Below are positions 12,570-21,129 of a DNA stretch of 21,934 nt, in pieces (the first letter of the stretch is position 1; every line of letters begins with the position of its first letter). A program made the translations under genes and the position numbers. Below the pieces are notes generated by a model. The model saw only the letters and a program-made list of their open reading frames with translations. It ran no database searches and was not told the DNA's origin. This DNA comes from DATBDE01 sp036270095 (GTDB taxonomy: Bacteria > Actinomycetota > Thermoleophilia > Solirubrobacterales > Solirubrobacteraceae): positions 1-21,934 of the forward strand of contig DATBDE010000065.1 in assembly GCA_036270095.1 (NCBI GenBank). The letters are read 5' to 3'.

Positions 12570-12630
12570 AGCGGGCTGAACCCGGGTCAATGCCGGGTCC
12601 GCTGGTAGCCTCGGGGCAGGGCGGTTCCCC
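12570..12630 (+). promoter_or_regulatory. Two consecutive hairpins between purL and purF
   Basis: ACCCGG (12580-12585) pairs with CCGGGT (12593-12598) around a 7-nt loop. The flanking AGCGG (12570-12574) pairs with CCGCT (12599-12603), making an 11-bp stem with a 5-nt bulge on the left side. A second weaker pairing, GGGG (12613-12616) with CCCC (12627-12630), lies just before the purF start. There is no T-run. This may be a terminator for purL or a leader structure for purF. It is not a guanine riboswitch, whose conserved core is absent. Confidence 0.4.
12606..12611 (+). promoter_or_regulatory. Candidate -10 element for purF
   Basis: TAGCCT, followed by C as in the other TANNNTC boxes of this window, lies 23 nt before the purF ATG, giving a short leader if used. 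It falls just after the purL-purF hairpin. No -35 is evident, so confidence is low. Confidence 0.3.
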
Positions 12631-12634
12631 TCAC

Positions 12635-14068
12635 ATGACCGATCTCCTCGACCATCGCGACGGGCCGCGAGACGAGTGTGGGGTCTTCGGCGTCTACGCG
12701 CCGGGCCGCGACGTCTCTCGCCTTTCGTACTTCGCGCTCTACGCGCTCCAGCACCGCGGGCAGGAGTCCGCCGGCATCGCCGTGGCGCGGGACGAGTCGA
12801 TCATGACCCTGCGCGATCGCGGCCTGGTCTCCCAGGTCTTCGACGAGCACAAGCTGCGCTCGCTCGAGGGCGACATGGCCATCGGCCACGTGCGCTACTC
12901 GACCACCGGCTCGAGCTCGTGGGAGAACGCCCAGCCGGTGTGGCGCTCCGACCGGCGCGAGCTCGCGCTGGCCCACAACGGCAACCTCATCAACGCAGTC
13001 GAGCTGCACTCGGAGCTGGTCGAGCAGGGCGTCGGGTTCCGCTCCACGAGCGACTCGGAGATCATCGCCGCGCTGCTGTCCACCCACCCGGCCGAGCGCA
13101 TCGAGGACGCGGTGATGGACGTCGTTCCGCGGTTGCAGGGCGCGTTCTCGACCGTGGTCATGACCCGCGACAAGGTCATCGCCTTCCGCGACCCCGCGGG
13201 CCTGCGCCCGCTGGCGCTGGGCATGCTCGACGGGCGCTACTGCGTGGCCTCGGAGTCGTGCGCCTTCGACATCATCGGCGCCAAGCTGCTGCGCCGGGTC
13301 GAGCCGGGCGAGATGGTCGTGCTCGGGCCCAAGGGCCTGTACACCAAGCAGGCGGTCAAGTCCGACCGCGAGGCCATGTGCGTGTTCGAGTACATCTACT
13401 TCGCGCGGCCGGACTCGCGCATGGGCGGCGACGTGCTCCAGGCTTCGCGCAGCCGCATGGGCGAGCTGCTCTGGGGCGAGGCGCCGGTGGACGCCGACCT
13501 CGTCATCGCCGTGCCCGACTCCGGGAACGCCGCCGCCCGCGGGGTGGCGCGCGCGAGCGGGTTGCCCCAGGACGACGGCTTCGTGAAGAACCGCTACGTC
13601 GCGCGCACGTTCATCCAGCCCGGGCAGGAGCTGCGCAAGCACGGCCTGCGGCTGAAGTTCAACCCGATCCCCGAGGTCGTGTCGGGCAAGCGCCTGGTCG
13701 TGGTCGACGACTCGATCGTGCGCGGCAACACGACGCGTCAGATCGTGCAGATGCTGCGCGAGGCCGGCGCGGCCGAGGTGCACATGCGGATCTCGGCGCC
13801 GCCGATCAAGCACCCGTGCCACTACGGGATCGACATGTCGACGCGCGAGGAGATGATCGCCCACGGCCGCTCGCCCGAGCAGGTGGCGGCGGAGCTGAAC
13901 TGCGACTCGCTCCACTACCTGTCGCTGGGCGGGGTGTACCGCGCGCTGCGCCAGCCGCGCGACCGGCACTGCGACGCGTGCTTCTCGGGCGACTATCCGC
14001 TGGCGGGCACCGAGGGAGCGAACGGCAAGTTCGCCCTCGAGGCCGAGCTACCGCTGGTCAAGGCGTAA
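12635..14068 (+). CDS. purF: Amidophosphoribosyltransferase
   Basis: PurF catalyses the committed step, PRPP plus glutamine to phosphoribosylamine. The 477-residue protein is of the Bacillus type. A 14-residue propeptide ends at Glu14 and exposes the nucleophile Cys15 in CGVFGVYAP. The N-terminal glutaminase domain contains YALQHRGQESAG, GHVRYSTTGSS and LAHNGNLINA. The phosphoribosyltransferase domain contains VIAVPDSGNAAARGVA and the PRPP loop RLVVVDDSIVRGNTT. Late cysteines in HPCHYGIDM, NCDSLHYLS and DRHCDACFSGDYP, with one in MCVFEYIYF, fit the [4Fe-4S] cluster of this subtype. Usually purM follows; here cspA and recQ do. Confidence 0.96.
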   Translation: MTDLLDHRDGPRDECGVFGVYAPGRDVSRLSYFALYALQHRGQESAGIAVARDESIMTLRDRGLVSQVFDEHKLRSLEGDMAIGHVRYSTTGSSSWENAQPVWRSDRRELALAHNGNLINAVELHSELVEQGVGFRSTSDSEIIAALLSTHPAERIEDAVMDVVPRLQGAFSTVVMTRDKVIAFRDPAGLRPLALGMLDGRYCVASESCAFDIIGAKLLRRVEPGEMVVLGPKGLYTKQAVKSDREAMCVFEYIYFARPDSRMGGDVLQASRSRMGELLWGEAPVDADLVIAVPDSGNAAARGVARASGLPQDDGFVKNRYVARTFIQPGQELRKHGLRLKFNPIPEVVSGKRLVVVDDSIVRGNTTRQIVQMLREAGAAEVHMRISAPPIKHPCHYGIDMSTREEMIAHGRSPEQVAAELNCDSLHYLSLGGVYRALRQPRDRHCDACFSGDYPLAGTEGANGKFALEAELPLVKA

Positions 14069-14090
14069 CGGGGCGCCGACTGGGCCAGGC

Positions 14091-14294
14091 CTAGATGACC
14101 TGAACGTTGACGGCCTTAGGTCCCTTGTCGCCGGCCTCGGCGTCGAAGGAGACCTTGGCACCCTCGTCGAGCGACCGGAAGCCCTCGCCGATGATCCCGG
14201 TGTGGTGGACGAACAGGTCCTTGCCGGGGTCATCGGGGGTGATGAACCCGAAGCCCTTCTCGTCGCTGAACCACTTCACGGTGCCGGTTGGCAT
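14091..14294 (-). CDS. cspA: Cold-shock protein (CspA family)
   Basis: A 67-residue single-domain protein binds single-stranded nucleic acid and melts RNA structure. It begins MPTGTVKWFSDEKGFGFITP with RNP1 (KGFGFI), then RNP2 in DLFVHHTGI, and ends EGAKVSFDAEAGDKGPKAVN, the complete cold-shock domain. GGAGGGGG at 14299-14306 on this strand gives an excellent ribosome site about seven bases before the ATG, the strongest in the window. It is convergent with purF (22 nt between stop codons) and divergent from recQ. Whether it responds to cold cannot be told, since many actinobacterial Csps are constitutive. The symbol is a family name. Confidence 0.95.
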   Translation of the reverse strand: MPTGTVKWFSDEKGFGFITPDDPGKDLFVHHTGIIGEGFRSLDEGAKVSFDAEAGDKGPKAVNVQVI

Positions 14295-14328
14295 CTATCC
14301 CCCTCCACGGAGTTGCGTCGTTCCCTGG

Positions 14329-14334
14329 ACCCTA
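14329..14334 (-). promoter_or_regulatory. Candidate -10 element for cspA
   Basis: On the minus strand TAGGGT (followed by C) fits TANNNT and would give a leader of about 28 nt containing the strong GGAGGGGG ribosome site of cspA. A TTGCCC at 14355-14360 could be a -35, but its 20-nt spacing is long. Confidence 0.35.
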
Positions 14335-14381
14335 TCCGTAACGAGAGTGTTGCGGGGCAATCCCACCGCCGGGGACGGCGC

Positions 14382-14387
14382 TATGGT
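14382..14387 (+). promoter_or_regulatory. Candidate -10 element for recQ
   Basis: TATGGT (followed by C) lies 10 nt before the ATG at 14398 with no ribosome site between, suggesting a leaderless or near-leaderless recQ transcript. The box overlaps an in-frame ATG at 14383 that is an alternative start. Confidence 0.35.
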
Positions 14388-14397
14388 CGGCCGCCCC

Positions 14398-16160
<1,763 letters not shown>

Positions 16161-16161
<1 letters not shown>

Positions 16162-16778
16162 TGGCGGACGCCTTCCGGGTCGGGGTGCTCGTGTCGGGCG
16201 CCGGCACGAACCTCCAGGCGCTGCTCGACAAGGTCCACGGCCACCGCGGGATCGAGATCGTGGCCGTGGGCTCCAACGTCGCCGATGCACCGGCGCTGCG
16301 GCGGGCACGCGACGCCGGCGTGCCGGCGCGCGCGTTCCCCGAGCGCGACCGGGCCCAGCGCGACGCCGCCATGAGCGACTGGCTCGCGGAGCACGGGGTG
16401 CAGCTCGTCGTGCTCGCCGGCTACATGCAGCTCGTCACCCCGGTCTTCCTGGCCCGCTTCCCCGAGCGCGTGATCAACGTCCACCCGGCGCTCCTGCCGG
16501 CGTTCCGGGGCATCCGCGCGGTCGAGCAGGCCGTGGCCTACGGGGTCAAGGTATTCGGCGTGACCGTCCACTTCGTCGACGAGGGGGTGGACTCGGGGCC
16601 GGTGATCTTCCAGCGCGCGCTCGCGCTGCCCGAGCCCCACGACGCCGGCACCGTGCGCGACGCGCTGCGCCCGATCGAGCACGAGCTCCTGACCGAGGCG
16701 GTGCGGGCGATCGCCGCCGGTGCCGTCCGCGTCGATCCTGATCACCCGCGCCGGGTCTATGTTTCCTTCGATGGCTGA
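16161..16778 (+). CDS. purN: Phosphoribosylglycinamide formyltransferase
   Basis: PurN transfers a formyl group from 10-formyltetrahydrofolate to GAR, step 3 of the pathway. The 205-residue protein starts MADAFRVGVLVSGAGTNLQA (phosphate-binding loop) and holds the catalytic triad Asn106, His108 and Asp144 in VINVHPALLPAF and VDEGVDSGPVIFQ. The numbering is the same as in the E. coli enzyme. The ATG overlaps the recQ stop (TGATG) and the TGA overlaps purH by 8 bp, so all three are translationally coupled. Nothing is missing. Confidence 0.96.
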
Positions 16779-18357
16779 ACGCACCGCGACCGAGCCGACC
16801 GCGCCCGGACAAGTGAGGGTCCGCCGCGCCCTGATCTCGGTCTCGGACAAGGACGGGATCGTCGACTTCGCGCGCGGGCTGGCCGAGCTCGGCGTCGAGC
16901 TCGTCTCCACCGGCGGCACCGCCCGTGCGCTCGAGGAGGGCGGGCTCGAGGTCCGCACGATCTCCAGTCTCACGAACTTCCCCGAGATCATGGACGGCCG
17001 GGTCAAGACGCTGCACCCCAAGCTCTACGCGAGCCTGCTGGCCCGGCGCGACGACGCCTCGCACCTGCAGGCGGCCGACGAGCAGGAGGTCGAGTGGGTC
17101 GACCTGGTGGCGGTCAACCTGTACCCGTTCGAGCAGACCGTCGCCCGGCTGGACGTGCCCGAGGCCGAGGTGATCGAGAACATCGACATCGGCGGCCCGA
17201 CGATGATCCGGGCGGCGGCGAAGAACTTCGCCTTCAGCGCGGTCGTCGTCGACCCCGCGACCTACGACGATGTGCTGGCCGAGCTGCGCGACTCCGGCGG
17301 GCGGCTCTCGCTGCCCACGCGCGAGGGGCTCGCCGCGCGTGCGTTCGCCTACACCGCGCGCTACGACACCGCGATCGCGCGCTGGTTCGGCGAGCGCGAG
17401 GAGCGCTTCCCGCCCCTGCTCGTGCGCGCGTACGAGAAGGTCACCGACCTCCGCTACGGCGAGAACCCCCACCAGCGGGCCGCCTACTACAGCGAGGCGG
17501 GCACGCGCATGCACTTGTTGTCGCGTGTCCAGCAGCACGGGGGCAAGGAGCTGTCGTTCAACAACCTGCTCGACCTCGACGCCGCCCGGCGGCTGGTGGA
17601 CGAGTTCACCCCGCCGGCGTGCGCGATCGTCAAGCACAACAACCCCTGCGGGTGTGCTCTGGGCGAGGACGTGGTCACGGCCTACCGCCGCGCCTTCGCG
17701 GCCGACCCGATGAGCGCGTTCGGCGGCATCATCGCCGTCAACCGGCCCGTCGACCGCGCGCTGGCCGAGGCCATCACCGAGCAGTTCGCCGAGGTCGTGT
17801 TCGCGCCCCGCTGCAGCGCCGAGGCGCTGGAGGTCCTGGGCGCCAAGCAGAACCTGCGCGTGCTCGAGGACACCGAGCGGCGCCACGCCGCGCTGGATGC
17901 GCCCGAGGTCAAGCAGGTGCTGGGAGGCCTGCTCGTGCAGGACCGCGACAACGAGCGCGAGCAGTGGGAGGACATCGAGGTCGTGACCGAGCGCGCCCCT
18001 ACCGACGCCGAGCGCGAGGAGCTCCTCTTCGCGTGGCGGGTGTGCACGCACGTGCGCTCCAACGCGATTGTGCTGGCCCAGGACCTGGCGACGGCCGGCA
18101 TCGGCGCGGGGCAGATGAGCCGGGTCGACTCGGTGCGCCTGGCGCTCGAGAAGAGCACCGCCGACTCGCTGGCCGGCGCCGTCCTCGCGTCGGACGCGTT
18201 CTTCCCGTTCGCGGACGGCCCCGACCTGGCGATCGCGGCCGGGATCACGGCGATCATCCAGCCCGGCGGGTCGGTGCGCGACGCCGCCGTGATCGCCGCA
18301 GCGGACGCCGCCGGCATCGCGATGGTGTTCACCGGAAAGCGGCATTTCCGGCACTGA
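16771..18357 (+). CDS. purH: Bifunctional AICAR transformylase / IMP cyclohydrolase
   Basis: PurH carries out the last two steps to IMP. From ATG 16771 it is 528 residues. The N-terminal IMP cyclohydrolase (MGS-like) domain shows RRALISVSDKDGIVDFARGL, STGGTARALEEGG and MDGRVKTLHPKLYASLLARR. The AICAR transformylase part shows LRYGENPHQRAAYY, AIVKHNNPCGCALGED (Lys288, His289) and ASDAFFPFADGPD, and it ends in the typical GIAMVFTGKRHFRH. The ATG overlaps purN by eight bases. An in-frame GTG at 16813, nearer the family N-terminus, is an alternative, and ATGs at 16720 and 16759 inside purN are less likely. No ribosome site stands out. Confidence 0.96.
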   Translation: MAERTATEPTAPGQVRVRRALISVSDKDGIVDFARGLAELGVELVSTGGTARALEEGGLEVRTISSLTNFPEIMDGRVKTLHPKLYASLLARRDDASHLQAADEQEVEWVDLVAVNLYPFEQTVARLDVPEAEVIENIDIGGPTMIRAAAKNFAFSAVVVDPATYDDVLAELRDSGGRLSLPTREGLAARAFAYTARYDTAIARWFGEREERFPPLLVRAYEKVTDLRYGENPHQRAAYYSEAGTRMHLLSRVQQHGGKELSFNNLLDLDAARRLVDEFTPPACAIVKHNNPCGCALGEDVVTAYRRAFAADPMSAFGGIIAVNRPVDRALAEAITEQFAEVVFAPRCSAEALEVLGAKQNLRVLEDTERRHAALDAPEVKQVLGGLLVQDRDNEREQWEDIEVVTERAPTDAEREELLFAWRVCTHVRSNAIVLAQDLATAGIGAGQMSRVDSVRLALEKSTADSLAGAVLASDAFFPFADGPDLAIAAGITAIIQPGGSVRDAAVIAAADAAGIAMVFTGKRHFRH

Positions 18358-18399
18358 GCGCGGGCGCGCCCGGTCATACCGGTCGCTTCCCGGATCTAT

Positions 18400-20094
18400 T
18401 TGCATTTCGAGCGCAAAAAGGCAACTATTCCGCCCGTGGCTCTCCTCGTCCGCGTGCTCGCAGGCGTGCTCGCCTGCGCGTTCCTTCTCGTTGTCCCGGC
18501 CTTAGCGCAGGGCGCCGAGAACCTGACGCCGCAGCTCGCCGACACGCCGGACGTCGCGCACGCCAAGTACGACGGCGTGCAGCACCTGCACTACAAGTAC
18601 GGGCCGCTGCCGATCCAGGCCGGGCAGAACAACATCCAGATCGGCCAGAACGAGGTGCCGAAGCCGAAGGTCGACGGCTGGATAACCCGCATGCAGCCGA
18701 ACCTGGAGCTGATGGACGGGACCGTCCCGCCGGTCGACGTCATCCACCTCCACCACGCGGTGTGGCTCAACGTGACGCACCCGGGCGTCGCGTCCGGCGG
18801 CAACAACAACTTCGCGCCCTTCTTCGCCGCCGGCGAGGAGAAGACGATCTTCCAGCTGCCGCAGGGCTACGGCATGCGATACCGCGCGTCCGACAAGTGG
18901 ATCCTGAACTACATGATCCACAACCTCACGTCGCGGCCGACCAAGGTCTACATCACCTGGGACATCGACTTCGTGCCCGACAGCGCGCCGGGCGCCAAGG
19001 GGATGGTCGAGGCGCATCCGCTGTGGATGGACGTTCGCTCCGGCGAGATCTACCCAGTCTTCGACGTGCACCGCGGCGCGGGCACCGACGGCACCTACAC
19101 CTACCCGGACCAGGATCCGAACGCCTATCCGGGCGGGCGCCAGCGCAACATGTTCACGGCCGACCGCGACATGCTGCTGCTGGGGACGGCGGGACACCTG
19201 CATCCGGGCGGCTTGCACGACGACCTCTGGTTGACCCGGCCGGGGGCGCAGGCGGCGCCGTCGGCGATGATCGCGGCCCGCTGCACGCGCGCGAAGGCCA
19301 AGGCCAAGCGCGCCAAGGCGTCGAGCGCGAGGAGCCGCGACGTCAAGGAGGCCTGTGCGCGGCCGGCGGCCGACGGCGACACGGTGCACCTGTTCAAGTC
19401 GATGGCGGACTACTTCGAGCCCGCGGGCGCGGTCTCGTGGGACGTGGCCATGACCGGTACGCCGGCCGACTGGCGGGTCCAGATCCACAAGGGCGACCAG
19501 CTGCGGATCACGTCGACCTACGACACCACCCGGTCGTCGTGGTACGAGTCGATGGGGATCATGGTCGTCTACTACGCCGACCAGTCCGGCGGTCCGAACC
19601 CGTTCGTCAACAAGGTCGACTGGGCGGGCCAGATCACCCACGGGCACCTGCCCGAGAACGACAACCACGGCGACGAGAACACCGGCCTGCCCGATCCCAC
19701 CGCGCTGCCCGACGGCCCGGTCTTCGGCGCCGACTCCGCCGTCACGATCGACAACTTCTCGTACAGCCAGGGCGACCTGAGCGTGTCCGGGCCCGACGGC
19801 GCGCCGCCGATCGTCAAGCAGGGCACGCCGCTGACCTTCACCGACAACGACGGCGAGCCTGCGTTCCACACCATCACCGCCTGCAAGCAGCCGTGTAACC
19901 GGTCGACAGGCATCGCCTACCCGGTGGCCGACGGGCCGGTGGACTTCGACTCCGGCGAGCTCGGCGGCAACGGCGCCCCGCCCACGAACGGCCAGAAGTC
20001 GTGGACGACGCCGGAGAACCTCCCGGCCGGGAGCTACACGTACTTCTGCCGCATCCACCCGTTCATGCGCGGCAGCTTCCGCGTCGTCAGCTAG
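18400..20094 (+). CDS. Secreted PHM-like copper protein fused to an amicyanin-type cupredoxin
   Basis: The 564-residue protein starts with a signal peptide (basic RKK, hydrophobic VRVLAGVLACAFLLVVPALA, probable cleavage near ALAQG). The middle region resembles the copper type II monooxygenase core of PHM/DBM. It has, in order, HLHH (His116, 118, 119), NYMIHNL (His174), AGHLHPGG (His266, His268) and ESMGIMVVYY (Met385). These parallel rat PHM His107/108, His172, His242/244 and Met314. The C-terminus is a cupredoxin with His490 (AFHTIT) and YFCRIHPFMRGSF (Cys550, His553, Met556), the C-x2-H-x2-M ligand pattern of amicyanin. Copper binding is thus likely at three sites; the substrate is unknown. 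A Lys/Ala-rich insert sits between Cys295 and Cys319. TTG 18400 is the longest start; GTG 18436 would remove 12 residues. Gene and secretion are certain, the PHM reading is inference. Confidence 0.75.
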   Translation: MHFERKKATIPPVALLVRVLAGVLACAFLLVVPALAQGAENLTPQLADTPDVAHAKYDGVQHLHYKYGPLPIQAGQNNIQIGQNEVPKPKVDGWITRMQPNLELMDGTVPPVDVIHLHHAVWLNVTHPGVASGGNNNFAPFFAAGEEKTIFQLPQGYGMRYRASDKWILNYMIHNLTSRPTKVYITWDIDFVPDSAPGAKGMVEAHPLWMDVRSGEIYPVFDVHRGAGTDGTYTYPDQDPNAYPGGRQRNMFTADRDMLLLGTAGHLHPGGLHDDLWLTRPGAQAAPSAMIAARCTRAKAKAKRAKASSARSRDVKEACARPAADGDTVHLFKSMADYFEPAGAVSWDVAMTGTPADWRVQIHKGDQLRITSTYDTTRSSWYESMGIMVVYYADQSGGPNPFVNKVDWAGQITHGHLPENDNHGDENTGLPDPTALPDGPVFGADSAVTIDNFSYSQGDLSVSGPDGAPPIVKQGTPLTFTDNDGEPAFHTITACKQPCNRSTGIAYPVADGPVDFDSGELGGNGAPPTNGQKSWTTPENLPAGSYTYFCRIHPFMRGSFRVVS

Positions 20095-20127
20095 CGCGGC
20101 GCGCCAGCGTCCGCGTCGCCGCCTAGC

Positions 20128-20505
20128 TCAGGCGACCGGCTCGGCCAAGAGCGTCGCGAGCGCCTCTTCGCCGGTCTGCCGCAGCGGCCAGTCGGCCAGC
20201 AGCGGGGCGTCGGCGAGGGCGACGATCGTCTCCGGGTGGCGCGCGGCCACCACGACCGTGCAGTCCTCGAGCTCGAGCCGTTGCTCGGTGAAGATCATCG
20301 CGGCGATCGAGTCGACGCCGGTGACGTCGGCGAAGTCGAACACGAAGTCGCTGCAGCCGTCGTTGCGGGCGGCGGACAGCTCGCGCGCGAACAGCAGCGC
20401 CGACCGCGAGGTGAAGCGGCCCTCGGCGGCGATCACGCACGTGCACTCGCCGAGCGTCCGCCGGGAGACGCCGCCGCTGCGGTAGGGCTCGACGAGTGCG
20501 CTCAT
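20128..20505 (-). CDS. STAS-domain protein (anti-sigma factor antagonist-like)
   Basis: A 125-residue soluble protein consists of a single STAS fold: an N-terminal strand ECTCVIAAEGRFTSRSALLF, the core DFVFDFADVTGVDSIAAMI with the conserved Asp-Ser (Ser66) that is phosphorylated in SpoIIAA/RsbV, then LEDCTVVVAARHPETIVAL. In anti-anti-sigma factors this serine is the switch controlling binding to a serine kinase anti-sigma factor. No kinase or sigma factor gene is in the window, so the partner is unknown. AGAGG lies close (3 nt) upstream of the ATG. It is downstream of the HNH gene on the same strand (48 nt) and convergent with the copper protein gene. Ser66 is the natural candidate for regulation. 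Confidence 0.75.
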   Translation of the reverse strand: MSALVEPYRSGGVSRRTLGECTCVIAAEGRFTSRSALLFARELSAARNDGCSDFVFDFADVTGVDSIAAMIFTEQRLELEDCTVVVAARHPETIVALADAPLLADWPLRQTGEEALATLLAEPVA

Positions 20506-20553
20506 GACCCTCTTGTGTACCCACGGGCCGGGGCGGACAAGCGCGTTCCACCC

Positions 20554-21006
20554 CTATGTGTCGCTACGCCGCGTAGCGCCCGCCCGCGGGGGCGACGGGC
20601 GCAGGCCGAACTCCACCTCCCCGTGGCAGTTGGCGCAGAGCAGGACGCATTTCTTCGCTTCCTCGCGATAGGCCTCTAGCGACCGCCCGTACCGCATGTT
20701 GACCGCGAAGGCCTTGGTCGTCGGGTCGACGTGATGGAAATGGACGTTGGCCGTGCAGCGGTCATACCCGCAGGCCGCGCAGCGTGCGCCGGCCTCGTCG
20801 AGCAGGGTCGCTCGCATGAAGCGGTGCCGCCGCGTGACGCGCTCGCCCACGCAGCGGCTGCACTGCCAGCGATAGCGCTCGCCGTCGCGGATCCGGTGGA
20901 AGGGAGCGAGCCCGTGGTGGGGGCACTCGCGCAGTTCGGTCGTGGTGGCCAACGAGCGCGGCCGGCCCGCCTTGATCTGACGTCGGTCGGTCTCCCGCAC
21001 GAACAT
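20554..21006 (-). CDS. HNH endonuclease-domain protein
   Basis: A 150-residue protein has two metal modules. The first (about 25-55) has CPHH (Cys28, His30/31) and CSRC (Cys49, Cys52), a zinc-ribbon-like arrangement. The second is an HNH core: CAACG (Cys76, Cys79), NVHFHHVDP (His91, His92), then LLCANCHGEVE (Cys124, Cys127, His128). Such proteins cut DNA; this could be a stand-alone nuclease, a restriction-type protein or a mobile homing-like gene, and I cannot tell which. I chose the ATG at 21006 because starting at 21066 would put the first codons inside the tRNA-Lys. It starts 27 nt after the tRNA 3' end and no ribosome site is obvious. Confidence 0.75.
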   Translation of the reverse strand: MFVRETDRRQIKAGRPRSLATTTELRECPHHGLAPFHRIRDGERYRWQCSRCVGERVTRRHRFMRATLLDEAGARCAACGYDRCTANVHFHHVDPTTKAFAVNMRYGRSLEAYREEAKKCVLLCANCHGEVEFGLRPSPPRAGATRRSDT

Positions 21007-21033
21007 ATGTTCGCATACGGGGGACAACCGTGA

Positions 21034-21107
21034 TGCCCCCGGAGGGACTCGAACCCTCAACCTCATCGCTTAAAAGGCGAGCGCTCTGCCAATTGAGCTA
21101 CGGGGGC
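21034..21107 (-). tRNA. tRNA-Lys (anticodon UUU)
   Basis: A complete cloverleaf is readable on the minus strand: acceptor GCCCCCG/CGGGGGC, D arm GCTC-AATTGGCA-GAGC, anticodon loop CTTTTAA with anticodon TTT (21072-21074), T arm GAGGG-TTCGAGT-CCCTC and discriminator A. CCA is not encoded. Total length is 74 nt, one more than usual without CCA. The lower anticodon stem CTCGC/GCGAT has a C-U mismatch at its base, or else a bulged U with a 5-nt variable loop. The gene lies 22 nt downstream of menB and 27 nt upstream of the HNH start. Confidence 0.93.
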
Positions 21108-21113
21108 ATGCGG

Positions 21114-21119
21114 ATGCTA
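21114..21119 (-). promoter_or_regulatory. Candidate -10 element for tRNA-Lys
   Basis: On the minus strand TAGCAT fits TANNNT and ends 6 nt before the tRNA 5' end, so transcription would start at or almost at the mature end, with little or no 5' leader. The surrounding CTAGCATCCG is identical to the box before purC. Confidence 0.45.
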
Positions 21120-21129
21120 GGTGCTTCGT

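Noticed and set aside
18362..18382. GGGCGCGCCC palindrome and CCGGT repeats after purH as a terminator
   Set aside because: The possible stems are only 4-5 bp and mutually exclusive, with no T-run; too weak to call.
17094..19898. 934-codon plus-strand frame across the purH / copper protein junction
   Set aside because: It runs through two clearly recognised genes in a different frame and is rich in Arg/Ala/Gly/Pro without motifs.
20094..20128. Bidirectional terminator between the copper protein and STAS genes
   Set aside because: Only a GCGGCG/CGCCGC pairing with a long loop is possible in the short convergent gap; not convincing.
21034..21060. Attachment site at the tRNA-Lys 3' end
   Set aside because: No second copy of the tRNA end and no integrase gene are visible in the window.
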